Assembly: GCA_947573465.1 (NCBI GenBank)
Contig: CANPET010000095.1
Coordinates: forward strand, 1 to 6,370
Length of the DNA stretch: 6,370 bases
Reading direction: 5' to 3'
DNA from: an uncultured Eubacterium sp.
GTDB taxonomy: Bacteria; Bacillota; Clostridia; Lachnospirales; Lachnospiraceae
The position numbers and the translations under genes were made by a program. How positions within the stretch are numbered: the first letter of the stretch is position 1; every line of letters starts with the position of its first letter. The notes under the pieces were generated by a model. It did not search any database, was not told the DNA's origin, and worked only from the letters and a program-made list of their open reading frames with translations. Shown here piece after piece: positions 1 to 6,097 of this stretch.

Positions 1-1
1 G

Positions 2-490
2 ATTAAAATGGACTCAGATGTGTTTACTGAAATTAAGAGGAAATCAGAAGATTATGCTCCAATATTTGCCAAAAATATAGCAATTGGTGTTGTATTATGT
101 ATTATTGCAGTGATACCACTGCTTTTAGCTTCTATTGAAAATAGTACAGAAAGTGCAGATAGTGATGTGTTGGTTATTATGATGACAGGAGTTCTTTTGG
201 TTGTGATAGCATTTGGAGTATATCGATTTGTGAAAGCGGGTATCACAAAAGACAGTTATGACAAATTATTGGGTCAGGGCGAATATACAGAAGAAAAGAA
301 AATAAACAATAAGAAAAATGATACATTTTCCGGAGTATATTGGCTTGTTATTACTGCAATTTATCTGGCATATAGTTTTCTTACTATGGATTGGGAACAT
401 TCATGGATTATCTGGCCGGTGGCAGGAGTATTGTTTGCAGCAGTAATAACAATTTTAAACGCTGTAAGAAATAAAAAGAAAGATAAGTAG
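2..490 (+). CDS. Four-helix membrane protein, 5' end probably outside the window
   Basis: I cannot assign a function. The frame is open from the left edge, and an ATG lies at position 8, which would give 160 residues. Only seven bases precede that ATG and they show no ribosome site, so the true start is probably upstream. Counting from that ATG, a charged segment (1-22) is followed by four likely membrane helices at about 24-43, 54-75, 109-126 and 131-152. A charged, Lys-rich cytoplasmic loop (about 78-106) lies between the second and third. The protein ends in a basic tail (NKKKDK). From memory, this arrangement resembles the C-terminal membrane half of Lachnospiraceae proteins that begin with an XRE-type helix-turn-helix domain. 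If so, the DNA-binding part lies before the window. The next gene follows 44 bases later on the same strand with no terminator between, so co-transcription is likely. The stop and the membrane character are sure; the family link is tentative. Confidence 0.7.
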   Translation: MKMDSDVFTEIKRKSEDYAPIFAKNIAIGVVLCIIAVIPLLLASIENSTESADSDVLVIMMTGVLLVVIAFGVYRFVKAGITKDSYDKLLGQGEYTEEKKINNKKNDTFSGVYWLVITAIYLAYSFLTMDWEHSWIIWPVAGVLFAAVITILNAVRNKKKDK

Positions 491-522
491 GTTATTATAA
501 GTTATAAGTGCTTATTATTTAT

Positions 523-528
523 AAGAGG
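523..528 (+). promoter_or_regulatory. Ribosome binding site that sets the start of the HAD phosphatase
   Basis: AAGAGG lies six bases before the ATG at 535. The frame could also start at a GTG at 508, but that codon has no Shine-Dalgarno match in front of it. It would also add nine residues ahead of the MYNTVIFDLDGT start, which is where this family normally begins. The ATG at 535 is therefore preferred. Confidence 0.75.
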
Positions 529-534
529 TATTCA

Positions 535-1185
535 ATGTATAATACAGTAATTTTTGATTTAGACGGAACACTGTTAAATACCATAGAAGATTTGGCAGAT
601 GCGGTAAATTATGTTCAGGGAAAATATGATATAGAGAAACATAGTGTTGATTTAGTTAGACAGCATGTAGGAAATGGTATACGAAAACTGATGATTCGTT
701 CGGTTCCATTGGGAGAAGAAAATCCTAAGTTTGAAGAGATGTTTATATGCTTTAGGGAGTATTATCAAAAGCATTGTCAGATAAAGACAGAAGCATATCC
801 GGGTATTATGGAATTGCTAAAAGGTTTACATAACAAAGGAATTAAGATGGCGATTGTTTCTAATAAAGCGCATCCGGCAGTTATAGAATTAAATGAAATT
901 TATTTCAAAGATTACATTCAGGTGGCAATTGGAGAAAATGAGGCAGCAGGTATTCAGAAAAAGCCAGCCCCGGATAGTGTAAATCATGCATTGGAATTAT
1001 TAGGAAGTAACAAGGAAGAGGCAATTTATGTAGGAGACTCCGAAGTTGACTATGCTACTGCGAAGAATGCGGATTTGAAATGTGTATTGTGCAGTTGGGG
1101 CTTTCGGGATAGAGCGTTGTTGGAAAGTTTTAAGCCTATGGCCATTCTTGACAAGCCAGAAGAGTTACTTGAAATATTAAAATAA
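535..1185 (+). CDS. HAD-superfamily phosphatase, phosphoglycolate phosphatase (Gph/PGPase) type
   Basis: A 216-residue, probably cytoplasmic, Mg-dependent phosphohydrolase of the HAD superfamily. All four HAD motifs are present. Motif I is DLDGT, with nucleophile Asp8 and acid/base Asp10. Motif II is VSNK, with Ser109. The motif III lysine is Lys143, in KKPAPD. Motif IV is GDSEVD, with Asp168 and Asp172. The helical cap sits between motifs I and II (about residues 15-85), which makes this a subclass I enzyme. The WGFR stretch (188-191) and the overall length fit the Gph branch, whose members remove 2-phosphoglycolate. HAD enzymes are promiscuous, so other small sugar phosphates, or pyrophosphate as in PpaX-like relatives, cannot be excluded. 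It follows the membrane protein gene by 44 bases and ends just before a strong terminator, so it is the last gene of its unit. The family call is firm; the substrate is not. Confidence 0.9.
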   Translation: MYNTVIFDLDGTLLNTIEDLADAVNYVQGKYDIEKHSVDLVRQHVGNGIRKLMIRSVPLGEENPKFEEMFICFREYYQKHCQIKTEAYPGIMELLKGLHNKGIKMAIVSNKAHPAVIELNEIYFKDYIQVAIGENEAAGIQKKPAPDSVNHALELLGSNKEEAIYVGDSEVDYATAKNADLKCVLCSWGFRDRALLESFKPMAILDKPEELLEILK

Positions 1186-1192
1186 CCAAAAG

Positions 1193-1234
1193 AAAGATTG
1201 TTGTATCAATATTTTAATACAACAATCTTTTTTT
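1193..1234. terminator. Rho-independent terminator, probably bidirectional
   Basis: A perfect 14-bp stem (1193-1206 pairing with 1217-1230) with a 10-base AT-rich loop is followed by a run of T up to 1234. It starts eight bases after the stop of the HAD phosphatase. The - strand ABC gene ends at 1233, so its stop codon overlaps the T-tract. Read on the - strand, the same hairpin is followed by a weaker T-rich stretch (CTTTTGGTTATTTT). It can therefore end both converging units, more strongly on the + strand. Confidence 0.9.
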
Positions 1235-3044
1235 AATCTGTCTGTAATTTTCGCATATGATAAAACTCGCCCTGTTTTTCCATAAGTTCATCATATGTAC
1301 CGAACTCTGTACAGCCACCATTTCCGATAACAGCGATTTTATCAGCATTTCGTATGGTAGACAATCTATGTGCCACAATAAAGGTAGTCCTCGTGCTTGC
1401 CATATTTTCGATAGCAGTCTGAATCTGTTTTTCAGAGGTACTGTCAAGAGCAGAAGTAGCCTCATCAAAAATAATTACTTTAGGGTTACGAACCAAGGCT
1501 CTTGCAATCGCAAGACGTTGTCTTTGTCCGCCGGATAACTTGCCACCATTTTCCCCTATCATAGTATCAAGTCCATCGGGCAATTCGCTGATAAAATCAA
1601 GTAGATTGGCAGATTTGATGGCCTTCATTAATTGTTCTTCTGTTACATCTGGCATGCCATATGTAATATTATCTCTAATAGAACCAGAGAATAAAATTGT
1701 ATTTTGAGGAACTACAGCAACAAAGTCACGATAACTTCGTAAGTTAATATCTTCTAAATCATTTCCATCTAAGTAAATATGTCCACCAACTGGTTTAATA
1801 AATCCGATTAACAGATTGAGAATCGTCGTTTTTCCAGCACCAGATTCACCTACTAAGGCGACAGTTTCGCCGGACTTAACTGACAGATTAAACTTATATA
1901 GAATTTCTTTTGAATCATCATAGTGGAATGAAACATCTTTAAAATCAAAATTCCCTGTAATCTTTTCTAATTTTTTCTTTCCGGTATATTGCTCTATGTC
2001 ATCTGATAATAGAATTTCTCCAATACTGGTAATAGACTCTGTTCCCCTTGCCATATTTGGCAGAATCATAATGATAGCAGCCACTTGATTAACAATGGTA
2101 GTAAAATAACTTTGGTATGTAGCAATTTCACCAACAGATATAATATGCCGGTAGGCCATGTAACCGGTAAAGGCAAGACACACTACCTGAAATGCCTGAA
2201 ACATACACCAACTTACTGCACCGAAATTAGCATGCATAATGTCTAGTTTATAACCTTTGTGGGCGACACCGTTTAGGAAACCACCCATTTTTTTAATCTC
2301 TTCATTTTCTAATGCATGGGCACGGGTTACAGGAATTAATTCTACCATTTCCACAACTTTCGTTGAAGTCTCTTCCATTTGTTTTCGAAATTCCCGATTG
2401 GTTTTACGAATACCTTTTCTGAAAATACCAATTAACGCACCTGCAATAGGAACAGTCACTACAAAAAAGAAAAATACGATTAAGCTTTTGGAAACTGTAA
2501 CTAGGAGTGCTACGGTAATATTCAGCATTATAGTAAGCATATTCGTAAATATCTGTGAGGATAATTGTTGGACTGCCTCAACATCTCGAATAATTTTGGA
2601 CTGAAGACGTCCGGATTCATTTTCTTTATGGTAGGAAATAGAAAGTTGTTGCAGCTTTCTTACCAAGGAACTTCTAAGATGTGCCTCAACAGCACGTGTG
2701 GCTGTACTTTGGCAGACATTAAACAAATAGTTCAGTGGGAAGTTAAATGCAATTAATGAAATAATTACAGTAATGTTAATTGCAATTTCACTGGAGGAAT
2801 GTGCTGCCGGATTGGTAGCAATATTAATAATATTTCCAGTTACAATGGGAAGTACCCATACCGGGCTGTTTTTTAGTACAAATAAAAAGCCTGCCAGAAA
2901 GAACCTCCAATATGTCCCCTTATATAATCTAAAGAAAGTTCTGATTGGATGTCCTTTGCTTTTGCCAAAAATCTCTACATATTCATCTTCTTTTTCAACA
3001 GGGTTGTCTTCAACCCACTCTTCTTCTTTATAAAAGAATCCCAT
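1233..3044 (-). CDS. ABC exporter half-transporter (membrane domain fused to ATPase domain)
   Basis: A 603-residue type IV ABC exporter subunit of the MsbA/MdlB/BmrA layout, acting in the cytoplasmic membrane as a dimer. An acidic N-terminal tail (about 1-28) precedes six membrane helices, roughly 47-67, 87-109, 163-184, 186-207, 273-297 and 308-330. The ATPase domain (about 364-600) has an A-loop Tyr375, Walker A GESGAGKT (399-406), Q-loop Gln447, signature LSGGQ (503-507), Walker B VIIFDE with catalytic Glu528, D-loop SALD (531-534) and switch His559. All catalytic positions are intact, so a homodimer would have two working sites. No partner half-transporter is adjacent. The ATG at 3044 has AAAGAGGTG four bases ahead. 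The gene starts 11 bases after the RNase HI gene, whose stop codon lies inside this ribosome site, suggesting coupled translation. The substrate (lipid, drug or peptide) cannot be read from the sequence. It has no peptidase or accessory domain. Confidence 0.93.
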   Translation of the reverse strand: MGFFYKEEEWVEDNPVEKEDEYVEIFGKSKGHPIRTFFRLYKGTYWRFFLAGFLFVLKNSPVWVLPIVTGNIINIATNPAAHSSSEIAINITVIISLIAFNFPLNYLFNVCQSTATRAVEAHLRSSLVRKLQQLSISYHKENESGRLQSKIIRDVEAVQQLSSQIFTNMLTIMLNITVALLVTVSKSLIVFFFFVVTVPIAGALIGIFRKGIRKTNREFRKQMEETSTKVVEMVELIPVTRAHALENEEIKKMGGFLNGVAHKGYKLDIMHANFGAVSWCMFQAFQVVCLAFTGYMAYRHIISVGEIATYQSYFTTIVNQVAAIIMILPNMARGTESITSIGEILLSDDIEQYTGKKKLEKITGNFDFKDVSFHYDDSKEILYKFNLSVKSGETVALVGESGAGKTTILNLLIGFIKPVGGHIYLDGNDLEDINLRSYRDFVAVVPQNTILFSGSIRDNITYGMPDVTEEQLMKAIKSANLLDFISELPDGLDTMIGENGGKLSGGQRQRLAIARALVRNPKVIIFDEATSALDSTSEKQIQTAIENMASTRTTFIVAHRLSTIRNADKIAVIGNGGCTEFGTYDELMEKQGEFYHMRKLQTD

Positions 3045-3055
3045 TTTGCACCTCT

Positions 3056-3736
3056 TTATTCAATTCCGCAGACTTTTTTAGCAAGTTTATCAGCTAAGTC
3101 ATTGTATTTATCACCAGAATGTCCTTTTACCTTGTAAAAAGTTACATGGACTTTCCGTTTGATTTTGTCGTAATATTTTTTGTAAGCAATGGTGCCGGAT
3201 TTATTTGTTTTCCATTCTCCGGTACACCACTTTGCGATTCCCATGTAATCATAATATATTGAAAGGTTTTTGATATTATGTTCTACAGCATATTCCATAG
3301 CTGCCATGGAACCATAGATTTCTCCGGCAACATTACGCATGGATGCCATTTCTGCATCATCATAGGCCTTTGAAAGATGTACTTCTTCTCCGTTGTAAAA
3401 CAAAACAACTCCATAGCCGAATGTATTGGTTTCCACATTAAAACTACCATCTACATAGGCAACAGCTTTTGTAGAGGTAGATAATGGCTTCTCAAAATCC
3501 TCTGAATTTGAAATAGATATGGTTGGTGTGGGGGAAGGAGCAGAAGTGAGAGCGTCAAGGTTGAAAATACTTAGCTGCTGACCTTCCAAACCCAGATAAG
3601 CATAGGCATCTGTTATGTTTTTAAAACTTTTATAAAGTGCCCCCGGATATCCGTCAACACTGGCTTTACATTCTTCCCAGGTCTCAAAGACGCCGGTAGT
3701 CATTCCTACTTTTACTGCATAATATTTTTTTGCCAT
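3056..3736 (-). CDS. rnhA: Ribonuclease HI with N-terminal viroplasmin domain
   Basis: A 226-residue enzyme that cuts the RNA strand of RNA:DNA hybrids. Residues 1-50, with YYAVKVGMTTGVF, a tryptophan and the YKSF and AYAYLG stretches, match the caulimovirus viroplasmin-like domain (as in eukaryotic RNase H1), which binds hybrids. A Ser/Pro/Thr-rich linker (about 60-88) leads to the RNase H fold (about 91-225). The four carboxylates are visible by alignment with the E. coli enzyme: Asp96 (VDGSF), Glu139 (AGEIYG), Asp163 (YYDYMG) and Asp216 (NDLAD). His206 (KGHSGD) matches the mobile histidine. The ATG at 3736 has AGGAGA five bases ahead. The gene sits 22 bases after the L,D-transpeptidase and 11 before the ABC exporter, so it is the middle gene of a three-gene unit. 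Its neighbours suggest no special role beyond housekeeping hybrid removal. Confidence 0.93.
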   Translation of the reverse strand: MAKKYYAVKVGMTTGVFETWEECKASVDGYPGALYKSFKNITDAYAYLGLEGQQLSIFNLDALTSAPSPTPTISISNSEDFEKPLSTSTKAVAYVDGSFNVETNTFGYGVVLFYNGEEVHLSKAYDDAEMASMRNVAGEIYGSMAAMEYAVEHNIKNLSIYYDYMGIAKWCTGEWKTNKSGTIAYKKYYDKIKRKVHVTFYKVKGHSGDKYNDLADKLAKKVCGIE

Positions 3737-3758
3737 AAAATTCTCCTATGTCAATAAA

Positions 3759-4547
3759 TTATTTACGAATATTTTTCTTTGTTGCTTCTTTATGCCATGG
3801 ATTTCCTTCGTGGGTATCTGTTGGATCCCAACCTTTATTTTTATTCCCTTTTTTGATTTTTTTGATTTTAGGAATTTTAATTGGTGGATTTTCATTAGGT
3901 CTGTCATATATTGTCACTTTTGTTCCATTATCACAGTTGTCATAAATCCATTTAATATCTCCTGCCTGAAGTCTGACGCATCCAAGAGAGGCAGGCTTGC
4001 CTAATTTATTGTATTCCCAATATTCTAAAGCATCATATTCACTGGTTGTGTAAGGCACAGAATGCAGCATAATTGGTCCATGAATTCGGATGGCATATTG
4101 AGCATAAGTACCATCTACCATAATTCTCCAATCATAGCGTTCTGTCATTTCAAACTTACCAAGAGGTGTGGAATCTATATCCGCACCAGTAGAACACCAA
4201 AAAACTTTATATGGTATTGTGTATTTTCCATTTTCATCTAAAGTATATACAATCACAAAATTTTCTGCACGATTTACCTTAATTCGATAAGGAAGCTTGT
4301 GCTGAAATTTTTTTCTGTTTCTTTTTAAAGTTTGCTGGGTGAAACTTGTAGTTTCCTCAGTAGGAGCTGTTGTTTCAATGCCAATATTGGTTGTTGTCTC
4401 TATTTGAGAAGTGGTGGTAGTTTCGCTATTTTTTTCGATAGTAATGTTTTTTGTATTATGATCCTGTATTACAAGAATTAAAAAGCTAATGACTATGATG
4501 CTGGTAAAAATACTCAGTCCAATTTGTTTCTTATATTTATTTATCAT
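3759..4547 (-). CDS. Membrane-anchored L,D-transpeptidase (YkuD/ErfK family)
   Basis: A 262-residue cell-wall enzyme that likely forms 3-3 peptidoglycan crosslinks or related acyl transfers outside the membrane. A basic start (MINKYKK) and one hydrophobic helix (about 9-28), with no lipobox cysteine, act as a signal anchor. A Thr-rich linker (41-70, 13 threonines of 30 residues) spans toward the wall. The YkuD domain covers about 86-216: HGPIMLHSVPY holds His156 and His162, and PASLGCVRL holds catalytic Cys190 and Arg192. The family motif is usually S-H-G-C or S-x-G-C; here the second position is Leu188. The proline- and lysine-rich tail (221-262) carries GWDPTD and GNPW, wording I recall from other Clostridia transpeptidases. 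The ATG at 4547 has GGAGA seven bases ahead. It is the first gene of the unit leading to the RNase HI and ABC exporter genes. The family call is firm; the acceptor is unknown. Confidence 0.9.
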   Translation of the reverse strand: MINKYKKQIGLSIFTSIIVISFLILVIQDHNTKNITIEKNSETTTTSQIETTTNIGIETTAPTEETTSFTQQTLKRNRKKFQHKLPYRIKVNRAENFVIVYTLDENGKYTIPYKVFWCSTGADIDSTPLGKFEMTERYDWRIMVDGTYAQYAIRIHGPIMLHSVPYTTSEYDALEYWEYNKLGKPASLGCVRLQAGDIKWIYDNCDNGTKVTIYDRPNENPPIKIPKIKKIKKGNKNKGWDPTDTHEGNPWHKEATKKNIRK

Positions 4548-4602
4548 AAAAGTTTCTCCAAAATTCGTATCAAAATGTTTTATTAAAAAATTAACAAGTA
4601 TT

Positions 4603-4631
4603 ATTTTATAATTTAATTAGATGAATTGCAA
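4603..4631 (-). promoter_or_regulatory. Predicted sigma-A promoter of the transpeptidase-RNase HI-ABC unit
   Basis: Read on the - strand, a -35 box TTGCAA (4626-4631) and a -10 box TAAAAT (4603-4608) are separated by 17 bases. Transcription would start near 4596, leaving a leader of roughly 48 bases before the ATG at 4547. The region is very AT-rich, so chance matches are easy. The 17-base spacing and the lack of any better candidate support it. Confidence 0.55.
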
Positions 4632-4685
4632 TAGAATAAATAAGGAAAGGTAAGGCAAAACCAATGTCTTAGCAAACTGTCTTTA

Positions 4686-4714
4686 TTGACGTAAGTATTC
4701 TGATTTGTTATTAT
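4686..4714 (+). promoter_or_regulatory. Predicted strong sigma-A promoter of glnA, with extended -10
   Basis: The -35 box is TTGACG (4686-4691) and the -10 box is TATTAT (4709-4714), exactly 17 bases apart. A TG at 4706-4707 stands one base before the -10, which makes an extended -10. Transcription would start near 4721, giving a leader of only about 30 bases. The perfect 10-base palindrome GAAAATTTTC (4722-4731) lies at the predicted start. Confidence 0.75.
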
Positions 4715-4737
4715 TTAATAGGAAAATTTTCATTTTT

Positions 4738-4745
4738 GGAAGGAG
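4738..4745 (+). promoter_or_regulatory. glnA ribosome binding site
   Basis: GGAAGGAG lies six bases before the ATG at 4752, a near-optimal Shine-Dalgarno sequence and spacing. Together with the near-consensus promoter it predicts high expression. Confidence 0.85.
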
Positions 4746-4751
4746 TAAAAG

Positions 4752-6083
4752 ATGGGATATACGAAACAGAAAATTTTGAACATGGCAGAGACCGAAGATA
4801 TAGAATTTATAAGACTTCAGTTTACTGACCTTTTTGGAACATTAAAAAATGTGGCAATTACGAAAAGCCAGTTAGCAAAAGCATTGGATAACAAAATTAT
4901 GTTTGATGGTTCATCCATTGAAGGTTTTGCAAGAATCGAAGAATCAGACATGTATCTGTATCCGGATTACGACACATTTGAAATATTACCTTTCAGACCA
5001 CATCAGGGAAAGGTTGCGAGAATGATTTGTGACGTATATAAACCAGACGGAACTCAGTTAGAGAATGATCCAAGATGTATTTTGAAGAAAGTTATCAAAG
5101 AAGCATCCGATATGGGATATATATTTAATGTAGGACCGGAATGTGAATTTTTCCTGTTCCATACAGATGATAATGGAAATCCGACAACCATTAGTCATGA
5201 ACATGCAAGTTATTTTGACTTAGGACCAATTGATTTGGGAGAAAATGCACGTCGTGATATTGTCTTAAATCTCGAAGAGATGGGATTTGAAGTAGAGGCT
5301 TCTCATCATGAAGTGGCTCCTGCACAGCATGAGATTGACTTTAAATATGGTGAGGCATTAGAAACAGCAGATAGAATTATGACTTATAAGCTTACCGTAA
5401 AAACCATTGCAAAGAGACATGGTCTGTATGCTTCATTTATGCCGAAACCAAAGTTTGGTGTATGTGGTTCCGGTATGCATATTAATATGTCCTTATTTGA
5501 TAAGGAAGGTAATAATATATTTATTAATGAGAATGACGAAAACGGACTCAGTAAAGAGGCATATAGTTTTATTGCAGGACTGATGGAGCATATGAGAGGT
5601 ATGGCAGCTATTACGAATCCAATTGTAAACTCATATAAGAGACTGGTACCGGGATTTGAAGCGCCGACATATATTGCATGGTCAGCTACAAACAGAAGTC
5701 CTCTTGTCAGAGTACCAGCAGCAAGAGGTGCAGGTACCAGAGTAGAACTTAGATGTCCGGACTGTGCATGTAATCCATACCTTGCTATAGCAGTTTGTCT
5801 GGCAGCAGGATTAGATGGTATTAAGAGAGGTCTTACACCGCCAGCCAGTGTACAGCAGGATATTTTTGAAATGACAGAAAAGGAAAGAGCAGAAGCAGGA
5901 ATTACAAGTCTGCCGAGAAATCTTTACGAAGCAATTCAGGAAATGAAAAAATCAGAATTTATGAAAGACGTATTAGGTGAAGAAGTATTCCACAAATATG
6001 TAAAAGCAAAAAGGGCTGAGTGGAATGAATATACCTCACAGGTTACGGATTGGGAAATTGATAGATATTTAGGCTGCATTTAA
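4752..6083 (+). CDS. glnA: Glutamine synthetase, type I (GSI-alpha-like)
   Basis: Makes glutamine from glutamate, ammonium and ATP in the cytoplasm, the entry point of nitrogen assimilation; family members are dodecamers. The protein is 443 residues, close to the 444 of Bacillus GlnA. The beta-grasp domain (about 15-97) contains FDGSSI (51-56) and RIEESDM (61-67). The catalytic domain (about 105-443) has metal ligands Glu130, Glu132, Glu187, Glu194, His243 and Glu332, the NRSP segment (314-317), and flap Glu303 in PGFEAP. Arg61 and Glu423 correspond to positions tied to glutamine feedback inhibition in Bacillus GlnA. The adenylylation motif of GSI-beta (NLYDLPPEE) is not kept: here it reads NLYEAIQEM and the long GSI-beta insert is absent, so control is probably by feedback and transcription. 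A regulator gene follows after 14 bases with no terminator, so the two are likely co-transcribed. Confidence 0.97.
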   Translation: MGYTKQKILNMAETEDIEFIRLQFTDLFGTLKNVAITKSQLAKALDNKIMFDGSSIEGFARIEESDMYLYPDYDTFEILPFRPHQGKVARMICDVYKPDGTQLENDPRCILKKVIKEASDMGYIFNVGPECEFFLFHTDDNGNPTTISHEHASYFDLGPIDLGENARRDIVLNLEEMGFEVEASHHEVAPAQHEIDFKYGEALETADRIMTYKLTVKTIAKRHGLYASFMPKPKFGVCGSGMHINMSLFDKEGNNIFINENDENGLSKEAYSFIAGLMEHMRGMAAITNPIVNSYKRLVPGFEAPTYIAWSATNRSPLVRVPAARGAGTRVELRCPDCACNPYLAIAVCLAAGLDGIKRGLTPPASVQQDIFEMTEKERAEAGITSLPRNLYEAIQEMKKSEFMKDVLGEEVFHKYVKAKRAEWNEYTSQVTDWEIDRYLGCI

Positions 6084-6085
6084 TG

Positions 6086-6092
6086 TAGGAGG
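6086..6092 (+). promoter_or_regulatory. Ribosome binding site for a TTG-started gene
   Basis: TAGGAGG lies five bases before the TTG at 6098. This nearly perfect Shine-Dalgarno match decides the start, because no ATG follows in frame until codon 56. Confidence 0.85.
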
Positions 6093-6097
6093 CAAAT

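Noticed and set aside
508..534. Nine-residue N-terminal extension of the HAD phosphatase from a GTG start at 508
   Set aside because: There is no ribosome site before 508. The ATG at 535 has AAGAGG six bases ahead and begins at the normal family start.
491..534. Possible promoter or small hairpin between the membrane protein and the HAD gene
   Set aside because: AT-rich matches to -10 boxes exist but none has a -35 at a workable distance, and the dyad around ATAAG-TG-CTTAT is only five base pairs.
1233..3044. Several open frames of 60-115 codons antisense to, or out of frame with, the ABC exporter gene
   Set aside because: They lie wholly inside a gene with intact family motifs, lack convincing ribosome sites and show no recognisable domains.
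3587..3736. Viral origin suggested by the viroplasmin-like domain of the RNase HI
   Set aside because: This domain is common at the N-terminus of cellular RNase HI enzymes in Firmicutes and eukaryotes, and no phage or mobile gene is nearby.
3748..4004. Hydrophobic-looking + strand frames opposite the transpeptidase tail
   Set aside because: They are the antisense reading of Lys-rich codons (AAA/AAG read as TTT/CTT, Phe and Leu), which makes false membrane-like segments.
4548..4751. Riboswitch, T-box or small RNA in the divergent gap
   Set aside because: I found no T-box motif, no GC-rich paired structure and no terminator. The gap is explained by two divergent promoters.
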